64,000 bases of DNA, from NCBI RefSeq assembly GCF_014595995.2, contig NZ_CP063989.1, positions 1,612,001 to 1,676,000 on the forward strand, in the 5' to 3' direction. Positions within the stretch are counted from its first letter, which is position 1; every line of letters begins with the position of its first letter. Under the pieces are notes generated by a model. It was not told the origin of the DNA. It saw nothing but the letters and a program-made list of their open reading frames with translations, and ran no database searches. Below, one piece after another: positions 1-8,177 of the stretch. The DNA comes from Actinomyces respiraculi. GTDB lineage: Bacteria > Actinomycetota > Actinomycetes > Actinomycetales > Actinomycetaceae. A program made the translations under genes and the position numbers.

Positions 1-637
1 GGTGGCGACCGAACCAGGAGTCAACGTTGGAGGCGGCGATCTGGGCGAAGTCGGTGCGCCGCTCAATGGACAGCAGGTGGCCGCTCTCCCCAATGGCGGA
101 CAGCAGGTTCATCGTCAAGGCGCCGGAGCCGACGCCGGCCTCGAGCACACGGGCCCCGGGGAAGATGTCTCCCAGGGCGATGATCTGGCCGGAGTCCTTG
201 GCATAGACGACCTGGGCGCCGCGGGGCATGGACAGGACGTAGTCCGCCAGCAGGGGGCGCAGCAGGAGCAGCTCATGGCCGGAGGCGGTGGTCAGGACCG
301 TGCCCTCGTCCAGGCCGACGACGTCGCGGTGGTGGAAGGAGCCGCGCCCGGACTGGAAGTAGCCGTGTGGGTCGAGCTGGAAGGTGTGCTTGGAGCCCTT
401 GACGTCCGTGACCTGGACGCGCTCGCCGTAGTGGAGGGGGCCGCGGCGCCCGGCCTGGCCCAGGACGTCCTGGGTGAGCATGCGCGGGGGCAGCTTGGGC
501 GCCGACTGCTTGGGCTCGGAGGGGTCGTGCTCGTCGTAGCGCGAGGGTGCCGTGGGGATGACGACCGTGTCCCGGGCGGGGTCGTGGGCGGGGGGCGGCG
601 TCGTGGGGTCGACGTGCTCGGGCTGCGTGTCACTCAT
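1..637 (-). CDS. trmI: tRNA (adenine-N1-)-methyltransferase TrmI, C-terminus cut by window edge
   Basis: Class I SAM methyltransferase that methylates A58 in the T-loop of tRNA. The visible N-terminal ~212 residues have a disordered Pro/Asp-rich leader (1-50), the small N-terminal beta domain (about 65-135, with FQSGRGSFHHRDVVGLDEG), the family signature YAKDSGQI, and the SAM-binding loop VLEAGVGSGALTMNLLSA near 165. The remainder lies beyond position 1. The start is ATG at 637; a TACACT hexamer at 651-646 lies 8 nt before it and there is no ribosome-binding site, which suggests a nearly leaderless mRNA. In other actinobacteria trmI also sits beside a RecB-like nuclease, as it does here with the M50 protease and nuclease next door. 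Function is clear; only the end is missing. Confidence 0.92.
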   Translation of the reverse strand, partial: MSDTQPEHVDPTTPPPAHDPARDTVVIPTAPSRYDEHDPSEPKQSAPKLPPRMLTQDVLGQAGRRGPLHYGERVQVTDVKGSKHTFQLDPHGYFQSGRGSFHHRDVVGLDEGTVLTTASGHELLLLRPLLADYVLSMPRGAQVVYAKDSGQIIALGDIFPGARVLEAGVGSGALTMNLLSAIGESGHLLSIERRTDFAQIAASNVDSWFGRH

Positions 638-774
638 CGCAGCGCAGTGTAGTGAGCGGGTTCTGGGTCCCGCTGCACCGTCCACGAGAAAGGGGCACGG
701 CCACGATCAGCTCGTCCGCACGGCCCGCATCAGAGGGTGCCGACCCGCCTGTGGGCCACATGCCCCGGGGACAC

Positions 775-1899
775 TCACCGGGCCCCGGTGGGTACCGCCC
801 CGAGGACTGAGCCGCTCTCGACCACGAGCAGCCAGCGCGAGACGCTGCGAGCCGCCTGGAGCGCGGCAGCGGCCTGCTCCCCCACCACCTGGGTGGTGAC
901 GGCGCGGGCGGGCAGGGCCGTGCACACCTGGCCGGCGGTGGCGACGTGCTCGTCCAGCGGCCCGAGCTCCTCCAGGCCGACGGCGTCAATGGTGCCGAGG
1001 AGGCGTGCGCCGTCGGACACGAGCACGAGCCGGGCGCCGTCGGACAGGACGGCGTGCACCCGGCTCACGGTCGCCGTGGCGCCGACGGTGGCCACGGGCT
1101 GGAGGAGGCCTCGCAGGTCGAGGCTCGCGGCGGCCCGGTTCCTTCCACCCAGGCCCAGAACCGTCCAGCAGGTGGAGGCGATGGGCCAGGCCACAAGGAC
1201 GACGATCATGAGGTCGAAGGCGTCGGGCTGGCGGTGCACAAGCAGCAGGGGGCGCAGCACCCAGTACCAGGCGATGAGGGCGACGACGCCGAGCCCTCCC
1301 CAGGCGGCGACCTGAAGACCCAGACGACGGCGGCCACTCAGCTGCTCCACCAGCGCGGCCAGGGCGTGGCCGCCGTCGAGCGGCAGCCCGGGCAGGGCGT
1401 TGAAGACGGCCAGGGCGAGGTTGACCCAGCTCAGGGCCCACAGGGTGAAGGAGATCCCCAGGGGCAGGGCGAGGGAGAGGACGCTGAAAGCCCCGCGGCA
1501 CAGTGCCCACAGCACGAGGTTGGTCACCGGCCCCGCGAGGGAGGTCAGCATGTCTTTCCAGGGCCGCCAGTTGGTGGCGGGGCCGAAGGTCGTGCGCCCG
1601 CCCCACAGGTGCAGCTGGTACAGGACCGGGCGGCGGCCCAGAAGGGTGCCGGTCAGCCCGTGGGCGAGCTCGTGGAGCAGGATGCTCACGGCCACGCCCA
1701 TGACGGTGAGCACGACGACGCCGACGACGGCGACCCAGCCGAGTGCACCGAGGTAGGAGCGGACCGTTGGCAGCCAGGAGCCGGCGAGGAGCAGGCCCAG
1801 CAGCAGGGAGGTGGGGGCGACGACGATGGGGGCGCCACCGACCGTGCCGAGGACCCATCCCTGGGTGCTGGTGCGTGCGGGTCGCTGTGTCGGGGTCAT
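775..1899 (-). CDS. Site-2-protease-like M50 metallopeptidase with C-terminal CBS-like region
   Basis: Membrane-embedded zinc protease of the Rip/SpoIVFB type, 374 aa. Several hydrophobic segments are visible. The first catalytic motif is HELAH (H76, E77, H80) inside a transmembrane stretch, and the second is NALPGLPLDGGH near 165-177, which supplies the third zinc ligand Asp. The C-terminal ~120 residues after LDLRGLLQPVATV look like a degenerate CBS pair. Such proteins usually clip membrane or anti-sigma proteins; the substrate cannot be read from sequence. The ATG start has TAGGCT at 1912-1907 seven nt before it and no Shine-Dalgarno, so it is probably leaderless. It is divergent from the RecB-like nuclease and points towards trmI. 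Confidence 0.88.
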   Translation of the reverse strand: MTPTQRPARTSTQGWVLGTVGGAPIVVAPTSLLLGLLLAGSWLPTVRSYLGALGWVAVVGVVVLTVMGVAVSILLHELAHGLTGTLLGRRPVLYQLHLWGGRTTFGPATNWRPWKDMLTSLAGPVTNLVLWALCRGAFSVLSLALPLGISFTLWALSWVNLALAVFNALPGLPLDGGHALAALVEQLSGRRRLGLQVAAWGGLGVVALIAWYWVLRPLLLVHRQPDAFDLMIVVLVAWPIASTCWTVLGLGGRNRAAASLDLRGLLQPVATVGATATVSRVHAVLSDGARLVLVSDGARLLGTIDAVGLEELGPLDEHVATAGQVCTALPARAVTTQVVGEQAAAALQAARSVSRWLLVVESGSVLGAVPTGAR

Positions 1900-2020
1900 G
1901 ACCGGGAGCCTAACGGTGGCACGGGTGGGACAAGCGCACCGGGCTCCACAGCGTCGCAGGGTGCGGCCGTGCGCGCCCGGCTTGGGGAGACATGTCAGCG
2001 CGTCAGGATAGGTTCGTCAT

Positions 2021-2926
2021 GTGAGCACGACGAACGAGACGACGAGCGACACGACCCGGGCCACCGGCCCCGGTGCCCGCAGGCCCGCGACCTCCGGCCC
2101 CAGGCGCACCGCCCTGTCGCCGTCGCGGGCGAAGGACTTCTTGCAGTGCCCGCTCCTGTTCCGTCTGCGCACGGTCGACCACCTGCCCGAGCCCGGCTCG
2201 CTGGCCACGCACAAGGGCACGCTCGTGCACGCGGTGCTCGAGCGCCTCTACGACCTGCCCGCGCCCGAGCGCCGCCCGCAGGCGGCCCTGGACATGCTGC
2301 CCGCGCAGTGGCAGGCCCACCGGGAGCACCACCCGGTGGTCATGGAGCTCTTCGAGTCCCCCGAGCAGGTCGAGCCGTGGCTGGAGGAGGCGCGCACTCT
2401 GCTGCGCTCCTACTTCACGATGGAGAACCCCTCACGGCTCGAGCCCGCCGAGCGCGAGCTCTTCGTCGAGGTCGAGACCGAGGGCGGTCTGCTGCTGCGG
2501 GGCTTCGTCGACCGCCTCGACGTCGCCTCCAACGGGGCGATGCGCGTGGTCGACTACAAGACCGGCCGCTCCCCCGCACCGCGCTTCGCACAGGAGGCGC
2601 TGTTCCAGATGCGCTTCTACGCGCTCGTGCTGCTGCGGCTGCGCGGCCGGGCACCCCAGCGCCTCCAGCTGCTCTACCTGCGTGACGGGCGCACCCTGAC
2701 CCACGACCCTCACCTGGGCGAGCTGGATGCGGCGCAGACGCGCCTGGAGCACATCTGGGACGAGGTCGAGGACTGTGCCGCACGCGGCGAGTTCGCGCCG
2801 CAGCGCTCCCGCCTGTGCGACTGGTGCGCCTTCCAGTCCTCCTGCCCGCTCTTCGGGGGCACGACGCCACCCCTGCCCGGGGAGGGCATCGCACAGCTGC
2901 TCACGGCACGCCGCCCGACCGCCTGA
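2021..2926 (+). CDS. RecB-family PD-(D/E)XK nuclease with probable 4Fe-4S cluster
   Basis: Stand-alone RecB/Cas4/AddB-type nuclease domain, 301 aa, without helicase. Motifs in order: ALSPSRAKDFLQCP with Cys43, GTLVHAVLE, GFVDRLD, VVDYKTG (the catalytic Asp and Lys of PD-(D/E)XK) and a C-terminal CDWCAFQSSC. The four cysteines C43, C266, C269 and C275 have the C...C-X2-C-X5-C spacing of AddB/Cas4 iron-sulfur nucleases. Starting at GTG 2021 is preferred: TAGGTT at 2009-2014 lies exactly 6 nt upstream and no RBS is present. It probably acts in DNA end processing, but the biological role of this short actinobacterial form is not established. It neighbours trmI and M50 protease as in mycobacteria (Rv2118c-Rv2119). 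Confidence 0.88.
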   Translation: MSTTNETTSDTTRATGPGARRPATSGPRRTALSPSRAKDFLQCPLLFRLRTVDHLPEPGSLATHKGTLVHAVLERLYDLPAPERRPQAALDMLPAQWQAHREHHPVVMELFESPEQVEPWLEEARTLLRSYFTMENPSRLEPAERELFVEVETEGGLLLRGFVDRLDVASNGAMRVVDYKTGRSPAPRFAQEALFQMRFYALVLLRLRGRAPQRLQLLYLRDGRTLTHDPHLGELDAAQTRLEHIWDEVEDCAARGEFAPQRSRLCDWCAFQSSCPLFGGTTPPLPGEGIAQLLTARRPTA

Positions 2927-2964
2927 TCGGCTCTGGATCGCGGCCACTGGCCTACGGTGGGCCC

Positions 2965-3918
2965 ATGGAGCATCGCAGACTGGGCCGCACCGGCCTGAGG
3001 GTCTCGTCGGTCGGCCTGGGCACGATGACCTGGGGGCGCGACACGGACGAGATCGAGGCCCGCGACCAGCTCGACGTCTTCCTCGACGCCGGCGGCACCC
3101 TCCTGGACACGGCCGCCTCCTACTGCGGAGGGCTGAGCGAGGAGGTCATCGGTTCGCTCCTGCGTGAGCATGTCGAGCGCCAGGACATCGTGCTCGTGTC
3201 GAAGGCGGGTGTGCGCACGTGGCGCACCGGGGAGCGGCCCGCGACCGCGGACGCCTCGCGCGGCACCCTTCTGGACACGCTCGACGCCTCCCTGCACCGC
3301 CTGGGCACCGACCACCTCGACCTGTGGCTTGTGCAGGTGCCGGACGACACCACCCCGATGGAGGAGACGGTCGACGCGCTGCGCCTGGCGGTCGCCTCTG
3401 GCCGTGCCCGCTACGTCGGCGTGTCGAACCACCCGGCCTGGTCCAGCGTGCACGCGGCCAACCTGCTGCGTGAGCACACAGGGCCCGGTATGGCGGCGGT
3501 CGAGGTCGAGCACTCGCTGCTGGCGCGCGGTGCCGAGCGTGAGGTCCTGCCTGCGGCCGAGGCGCTGGGCTTCGGGGTGATCGGCTACGCCCCGCTGGGA
3601 CGAGGGGTCCTGTCCGGCAAGTACCGGGCGACGGTCCCGGCGGACTCGCGCGGGGCATCGCCGCACCTGCGCTCCTACGTGGCCCCCTACCTCCAGCCCG
3701 GGCACGAGGGCGTGGTCGAGGCCGTGGCGACGGCGGCCGCGGGCCTGGACCGTAAGCCCGTGGAGGTGGCTCTGGCCTGGGCCCGTGAGGCCCCGGGGAT
3801 CGCCGCGACCGTCGTCGGAGCTCGCACGCCCGCCCAGCTGCAGGGGGTGCTGGCGGCCGAGGACCTGGTGCTTCCCGCGCAGATCCGCCACGCGCTCGAC
3901 GACGTCACCGCCCTGTGA
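2965..3918 (+). CDS. Aldo/keto reductase
   Basis: NADPH-dependent oxidoreductase of the aldo/keto reductase superfamily, 317 aa, cytosolic. It starts with the typical beta hairpin MEHRRLGRTGLRVSSVGLGT. The expected catalytic tetrad region is present but altered: DTAASYCGGLSEEVIG supplies Asp and Tyr, Lys is in VLVSKAG, and the usual catalytic His position in DLWLVQVPDD is Gln rather than His, as in some bacterial and Kv-beta-like members. GYAPLGRGVLSGKY is the NADPH-binding region. The start at 2965 is preferred because TACGGT (2953-2958) sits 6 nt before ATG. The gene ends at a strong hairpin. Substrate unknown. Confidence 0.9.
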   Translation: MEHRRLGRTGLRVSSVGLGTMTWGRDTDEIEARDQLDVFLDAGGTLLDTAASYCGGLSEEVIGSLLREHVERQDIVLVSKAGVRTWRTGERPATADASRGTLLDTLDASLHRLGTDHLDLWLVQVPDDTTPMEETVDALRLAVASGRARYVGVSNHPAWSSVHAANLLREHTGPGMAAVEVEHSLLARGAEREVLPAAEALGFGVIGYAPLGRGVLSGKYRATVPADSRGASPHLRSYVAPYLQPGHEGVVEAVATAAAGLDRKPVEVALAWAREAPGIAATVVGARTPAQLQGVLAAEDLVLPAQIRHALDDVTAL

Positions 3919-3939
3919 CAACCGCCCGGTGATAGACGG

Positions 3940-3974
3940 CTGAGGGGTCCGCACCAGCGGTGCGGACCCCTCAG
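3940..3974. terminator. Perfect 14-bp hairpin between converging genes
   Basis: Arms 3940-3953 and 3961-3974 are exact inverted repeats with a 7-nt loop. There is no U-tract. The position just after the aldo/keto reductase stop and before the end of the opposing gene fits a bidirectional terminator. Confidence 0.75.
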
Positions 3975-3997
3975 GACAGGCTCAGGATGGGCGAGGC

Positions 3998-4306
3998 TCA
4001 GTCCTCGTCCTCATAGTCCTCCTCGTCCTCGTCCTCATCATCGTCGTAGTCGTCGTCATAGTCATCGTCCTCATCGGACCCGGTCTCGTAGTCGTCGTCG
4101 GCGTCGTCGGAGTCGACGATGTCGAAGGGCAGCTCGATGCCGTGAGCGGTGAAGAGGGCGTCGTCATAGGTGAAGAAGGCGTCCTGGAGGTTGTTCTCCG
4201 CGGCGACGACCGCGGGCGAGAGCTCGTCGCCCGCGGCTGCGGCGTCCAGGTGCGCCTCGAAGGCGGCGATGAGTCGGTTGAGCGCGGACCGCGGGTCATT
4301 CGTCAT
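3998..4306 (-). CDS. Small acidic conserved actinobacterial protein
   Basis: 102-aa protein of unknown function. The N-terminal ~65 residues look helical and folded (LNRLIAAFEAHLDAAAAG, then NLQDAFFTYDDALF). The last ~35 residues are almost only Asp, Glu and Tyr, an acidic disordered tail. Similar short proteins with a variable acidic tail are found in many actinobacteria, sometimes labelled primosomal without support. The ATG at 4306 is preceded 6 nt upstream by TATTCT (4318-4313) and has no Shine-Dalgarno, a very clean leaderless start. The function cannot be assigned. Confidence 0.75.
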   Translation of the reverse strand: MTNDPRSALNRLIAAFEAHLDAAAAGDELSPAVVAAENNLQDAFFTYDDALFTAHGIELPFDIVDSDDADDDYETGSDEDDDYDDDYDDDEDEDEEDYEDED

Positions 4307-4330
4307 GCGGTCAGAATACCGGCACGAGTG

Positions 4331-4367
4331 CTGCCCGCGTCCAGATGAGCGATCCGGACGCGGGCAG
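4331..4367 (-). terminator. 12-bp hairpin downstream of the FAD oxidoreductase
   Basis: Arms 4331-4342 and 4356-4367 are perfect inverted repeats with a 13-nt loop. It lies just after the stop of the minus-strand oxidoreductase and before the promoter of the next minus-strand gene. Confidence 0.65.
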
Positions 4368-4416
4368 CAGGGCCGCAGTCCCGACGGCGTTCAGCCTCGG
4401 TCGCGTGCGGTGGCGC

Positions 4417-5514
4417 TCACTCCTCGATGCCGAGCTGCTGGGTGATGTAGCCCAGGTACAGGTCCTCGCCCTTGAAACGGGCGGTCTCCTCGGGGCCGAC
4501 GACGACGCGCACGCCCTCGCGCATGACCTGGGAGGCGCCGCCGTCCGGGCCCAGCGGCAGCACGACGAGCTCGGGCCGGGGCTGGTAGGTGGCGGTGGCC
4601 TCGCCGCCGGCGATGAGGGAGCGGATGTTGTCGGCCACCACCTTCGCGTGGGCGCGGGCGGCGTCGGCGCGCTTGGACTCGCGCACGTCGGTGATGTCAC
4701 CGACGGCCCACACGCCCGGGTGGTCGACGACGCGCAGGTGGCTGTCGACGCGGATCGTGCCGTTGTGGTGGCGGATGTCGTCGTAGTCGTCGCCGAGGAA
4801 GCCCGTGGCGGCGGACGAGCCCCAGGCGCGGAACCACATGTCCGCTTCGAGGCGATGTCCACCGGTGGTGGGCACGCGGAAGGGCGAGAGCACGCCCGGG
4901 TCCACCGGGGGCAGGGCGGCGAGCGTCTCGCCGGTGATGACCTCGACCCCGCGCTGCTCGAGCTGGAAGCGGATGGCCTGGCGCAGCTCGGGCTTGTAGT
5001 CCTTGGTGGCGAGGATGTCCTCGGCGGCCTCGAGGAGGGTGACCTCGATCTTGGGGAAGGCGGAGGTGATCTCACCGACGAGCTCGATGCCGACGTCGCC
5101 GCCACCGACGACGAGGACGCGGCCGGCCTGCTCGAGGTTGGTGTGCATGCGCTCGATGCGGGCCTTGGCGACCACGGAGGAGGACTCCAGGTGCTTGGCC
5201 GGGAAGGGGTAGACGGTGCCGGTGGCCAGGACGAGGTGGTCGGCCTCAATGGGGCCGACTCCACCGGAGACCTCGACGGTGGTGCCCTTGACGGCGAGGG
5301 CGGTGCCGTGGATGACGCGGCCGCGGGTCAGCAGCCGGTCGTAGGGCATGAAGATTTTCTCGGCCCACTCGCGGTCCACGGCGGCGCGCAGGGCGGCGGC
5401 GTGGTTGACGAAGGTGTCCTTCTGCTCGACGAGGGTGACTTCGGCAACGTCGTCGAGAGCCTTGGCGACAGTGATTCCGCCGTAGCCGCCTCCGACGATG
5501 GTGACGCGAACCAT
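4417..5514 (-). CDS. NAD(P)/FAD-dependent pyridine nucleotide-disulfide oxidoreductase (NDH-2/AMID-like)
   Basis: Flavoprotein of 365 aa with two Rossmann folds. The N-terminal FAD site is VRVTIVGGGYGGITVAKAL (GxGxxG), the NAD(P) site is VLVVGGGDVGIELVGEI near 135-155, and the FAD-binding GDxxD-like motif is VWAVGDITDVRESK. No redox-active CxxC is present, so it is not a disulfide reductase; family resemblance is to type II NADH dehydrogenases and AMID/FSP1-like quinone reductases. There is no obvious C-terminal membrane helix. The start at ATG 5514 is supported by AGAGGA 4 nt upstream. The electron acceptor is probably a quinone, but this is inferred. Confidence 0.85.
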   Translation of the reverse strand: MVRVTIVGGGYGGITVAKALDDVAEVTLVEQKDTFVNHAAALRAAVDREWAEKIFMPYDRLLTRGRVIHGTALAVKGTTVEVSGGVGPIEADHLVLATGTVYPFPAKHLESSSVVAKARIERMHTNLEQAGRVLVVGGGDVGIELVGEITSAFPKIEVTLLEAAEDILATKDYKPELRQAIRFQLEQRGVEVITGETLAALPPVDPGVLSPFRVPTTGGHRLEADMWFRAWGSSAATGFLGDDYDDIRHHNGTIRVDSHLRVVDHPGVWAVGDITDVRESKRADAARAHAKVVADNIRSLIAGGEATATYQPRPELVVLPLGPDGGASQVMREGVRVVVGPEETARFKGEDLYLGYITQQLGIEE

Positions 5515-5662
5515 GGAGTCCTCTTCTTCCGTTCGGGTGGTAGGGGCAGACTACCGTCACGGTCCCGACCCAGACATCCCGAACAGGACCCTCGACCTAT
5601 GTCCGATCTCACACTATGACGAGTGTCACCGATCGGCCGATGTGTGATTTAAGGAGTACACC

Positions 5663-5752
5663 GTGTCCCGTCTTCACCGTCATCGTTCCCGAATCGTCAT
5701 CCTCCTCGCCACATTTTTCCTCTCCATGCCTGTGGATGCTCTCGATGAGTGA
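5663..5752 (+). CDS. Possible 29-aa membrane or signal peptide (small ORF)
   Basis: A short ORF starts at GTG 5663 behind AAGGAG at good spacing (6 nt). It encodes a basic N-terminus (MSRLHRHRSR) and one hydrophobic stretch (IVILLATFFLSM), then ends DALDE. Its stop codon overlaps the ATG at 5745 of the next small ORF, as in translational coupling. The DNA around it is noticeably less GC-rich than neighbouring genes. It could be a real leader or micropeptide, or the front of a gene broken by frameshift. No family is recognised. Confidence 0.35.
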   Translation: MSRLHRHRSRIVILLATFFLSMPVDALDE

Positions 5753-5915
5753 CCACGGCACCGTGCTCGAGCGCTTCAGCATCCTTCTCGTGGCCGGGGC
5801 CGCAGCCTGGGGACTGGCCGGGTGTTCGGGCACAGTCCCGGCTCCAACGGCCTCTGACTCCTCCACTTCGACCAGACTGGGTTCGCCACCCCCTCACCGT
5901 CCTGAGCCGGCCTGA
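5745..5915 (+). CDS. Possible small lipoprotein or lipoprotein remnant (56 aa)
   Basis: Begins at ATG 5745 inside the end of the preceding 29-aa ORF. The first 27 residues form a lipoprotein signal with the lipobox LAGC (Cys27), followed by SGTVPAPTASDSSTST, the Ser/Thr/Pro-rich spacer normally seen after the lipidated Cys of surface lipoproteins. The protein then stops after 56 residues without a folded domain. It is either a genuine very short lipoprotein or the 5' remnant of a larger gene whose remainder has been lost. The M3 peptidase gene ends 44 bp beyond on the other strand. Confidence 0.35.
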   Translation: MSDHGTVLERFSILLVAGAAAWGLAGCSGTVPAPTASDSSTSTRLGSPPPHRPEPA

Positions 5916-5958
5916 GGGGCCGGGCCTGTCCGGCCTGAGTGCTCTGCCGTCAGGGCCC

Positions 5959-8034
5959 TCAGGCCAGTCCTCGACGCTCGAGCAGGGGCTCCAGGCGCGG
6001 GTCACGCCCGCGATAGGCCCGGTAGGAGACCAGCGGGTCACGTGAGTCTCCGCGCGAGAGGAACTCGCGGCGGAAGCGCTCGCCCGCCTCACGGTTGAGC
6101 CCCAGGTCCCCGTCGCGTGCGCCCTCGCCGTCGGTGCGGAACCACTGGGTGGTGTCCGCGTCCATCACCTCGCTCCAGATGTAGGCGTAGTACGCCGCGG
6201 CGTAACCGCCGGCGAAGATGTGGTTGAAGTAGGTGGTGCGGTAGCGCGGCGGGACCAGGCAGTCGTCGATGCCGACGGCCTCCAGCGCCGCGTGCTCGAA
6301 GGCCTCCACCTCCTCGGGACCGGTCGGCACCTGCTCGGGGCCGAGGGTGTGCCAGGCCTGGTCCAGCAGCGCCGCACCCAGATACTCGGTCGTCGTGTAG
6401 CCCTGGCCGAAGGATCCCTGGCTGCGCAGCTGCTCGACCAGCTCGGCCGGCATCGGCTCACCGGTGTCGACGTGACGGGCGTAGGAGGCCAGGACCTGGG
6501 GGTGAAGGGCCCAGGACTCGTTGACCTGGCTGGGGAACTCCACGACGTCACGCGGCACGTTGGTCCCCGAGGCGCCGGGCCAGCGGGTGTCGGCGAAGAG
6601 CCCGTGCAGGGCGTGGCCGAACTCGTGGAAGGCGGTGATGACGTTGTCCCACGTCAGCAGCGTGGGGCCGGATTCCGGCTTGGTGAGGTTGAGGCAGTTG
6701 ATGATCACCGGCCTGCGACCGGTCAGGTGCCCTTGCTCGACCAGGTTGTCCATCCACGCCCCGCCCTGCTTGCCGGTGCGGGCGTAGTAGTCGCCCACGA
6801 ACAGGCCCAGCACCGGGGCCTGGGCCCCCGCCTCGCGCTCGGCCTCGCTCAGGGCCGCCGGGTCACGCACCTCCCACACCCGCATATCCGGGTCGTACAT
6901 GTGCTGGGCGAGGTCCGCCCGCTCATGGAAGGTGATGCCGTACAGGCGGGTGGCCGCATAGAAGACGCCCTTGACCACGACGCTGTCCAGCTCCAGGTAG
7001 GGGGCCAGGGTTGCGTCATCGACGCCGAAGCGGTCCTTGCGCTCGGCCTCCTCGTAACGCGGCCAGTCCGCCGTCCCGAAGGCCTCCCCCGGCTTCGTAG
7101 CGGGATCCGCGGCCATGCGGGCGGCGTAGACCTCAGCGTCCCGGCGGGCGTTGGCCATGGCCGGTGGGACCAGACGCGAGAGCATCTCGGTCACCGCCTG
7201 CGTGGTGCCGGCAGCCGACTCAGCAGCGGTGAGGGCGGCGTGGTGGTCGAAGCCGAGCAGCTGGGCACGTTCAGCCCGCAGCGCCACCTCGCGCAGGATG
7301 AGGGCGCGGGTGTCCGTCTGACCCGTGAGCCCGCGGCTCATGGCCTTGGTGGCAAGCGCGACGCGGTCGGCGTGCTCAGTCAGCTCCGCGAGCTCGGGGG
7401 TGGCGGTGTAGTTGGCCACGCCGGCCTCGTGCATGGCCTTGGCGATGAGCGTGCCGACCCGTGTGCTCAGGGACGTCAGCTCGGCGTTGATCTCGCGCAG
7501 GCGCTCGGCCGCCTTGCCGGTCAGGGCCACGCCCTCGCGCTCGAAGGCCTCAACGGCGAGCCGGATGTAGCGGGCGGTCTCCTCGTCGATCTCCTCACCC
7601 GCGGCGTCCACCGGGGTGCGCCCGGCCTGCCGGGCCTGGGCCACGAGCTCATCGAGGGCCTTGAACCGCCGGTACAGGCGGGGGTCGAGGTCGTGGGCGT
7701 CGTTGTGGGCCGCCAGCTCCGGAGCCAGCCGCTCCTCAAGCTCGTCGAGCTCAGGTGAGTCGGTGGCTGAGGTCAGGGCATACAGGACCGTCAGCGCACG
7801 CTCCAGCAGCTCGCCGGAGGACTCCAGCGCCGCCACCGTGTTGGTCACCGTCGGCTCGGCGGGGTCAGTGGCCACGGCCTCCCACTGTGCGCGCTGGTGC
7901 GCCATGCCCACACGCACAGCGGGCTCGATGTCCGCTGGGGCCACGGCGGCGAAGTCGGGCAGAGCGAGGTCCAGGCTCCAGGGGGTGGCGAAAGGGTTGG
8001 AGTCGGGCAGCTGCGGGAGGCCGGTCTTAGTCAT
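5959..8034 (-). CDS. M3 family oligopeptidase (Dcp/oligopeptidase A type)
   Basis: Zinc metallopeptidase of 691 aa that degrades short cytosolic peptides; no signal peptide is seen. The thimet/oligopeptidase signature HEFGHALHG provides the HExxH zinc site at about residue 460, with the third ligand Glu in the downstream VEFPSQVNESW. The substrate-gating C-terminal part (FAGGYAAAYYAYIWSEV) is typical of the family, and the length matches Dcp/PrlC. ATG 8034 is chosen over an in-frame ATG eight codons further upstream because the protein then begins MTKTGLPQLPDSNPF, like its relatives. The gene stands alone between the small ORFs and the GNAT fusion. Confidence 0.93.
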   Translation of the reverse strand: MTKTGLPQLPDSNPFATPWSLDLALPDFAAVAPADIEPAVRVGMAHQRAQWEAVATDPAEPTVTNTVAALESSGELLERALTVLYALTSATDSPELDELEERLAPELAAHNDAHDLDPRLYRRFKALDELVAQARQAGRTPVDAAGEEIDEETARYIRLAVEAFEREGVALTGKAAERLREINAELTSLSTRVGTLIAKAMHEAGVANYTATPELAELTEHADRVALATKAMSRGLTGQTDTRALILREVALRAERAQLLGFDHHAALTAAESAAGTTQAVTEMLSRLVPPAMANARRDAEVYAARMAADPATKPGEAFGTADWPRYEEAERKDRFGVDDATLAPYLELDSVVVKGVFYAATRLYGITFHERADLAQHMYDPDMRVWEVRDPAALSEAEREAGAQAPVLGLFVGDYYARTGKQGGAWMDNLVEQGHLTGRRPVIINCLNLTKPESGPTLLTWDNVITAFHEFGHALHGLFADTRWPGASGTNVPRDVVEFPSQVNESWALHPQVLASYARHVDTGEPMPAELVEQLRSQGSFGQGYTTTEYLGAALLDQAWHTLGPEQVPTGPEEVEAFEHAALEAVGIDDCLVPPRYRTTYFNHIFAGGYAAAYYAYIWSEVMDADTTQWFRTDGEGARDGDLGLNREAGERFRREFLSRGDSRDPLVSYRAYRGRDPRLEPLLERRGLA

Positions 8035-8159
8035 GGGCCCAATCGTTCCATGCCACACGCGTCTGCCGTCACATGGAGGCCGCAGCCCAGGCTGGCGCCG
8101 CTGGTGCCCCGCTGACCGACCCCAGCGCCCTGTCGCTGCCCAGGGGAGCGTCAGGAGAG

Positions 8160-8177
8160 CCCCGGGAAGCCCCGGGG
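8160..8177 (-). terminator. Short GC hairpin after the GNAT fusion gene
   Basis: Arms 8160-8166 and 8171-8177 (7 bp, all G/C) with a 4-nt loop directly after the stop codon of the minus-strand gene. Confidence 0.5.

Noticed and set aside
946..2685. Long plus-strand open frame opposite the M50 protease
   Set aside because: Antisense composition, no motif, and it overlaps two well-supported genes.
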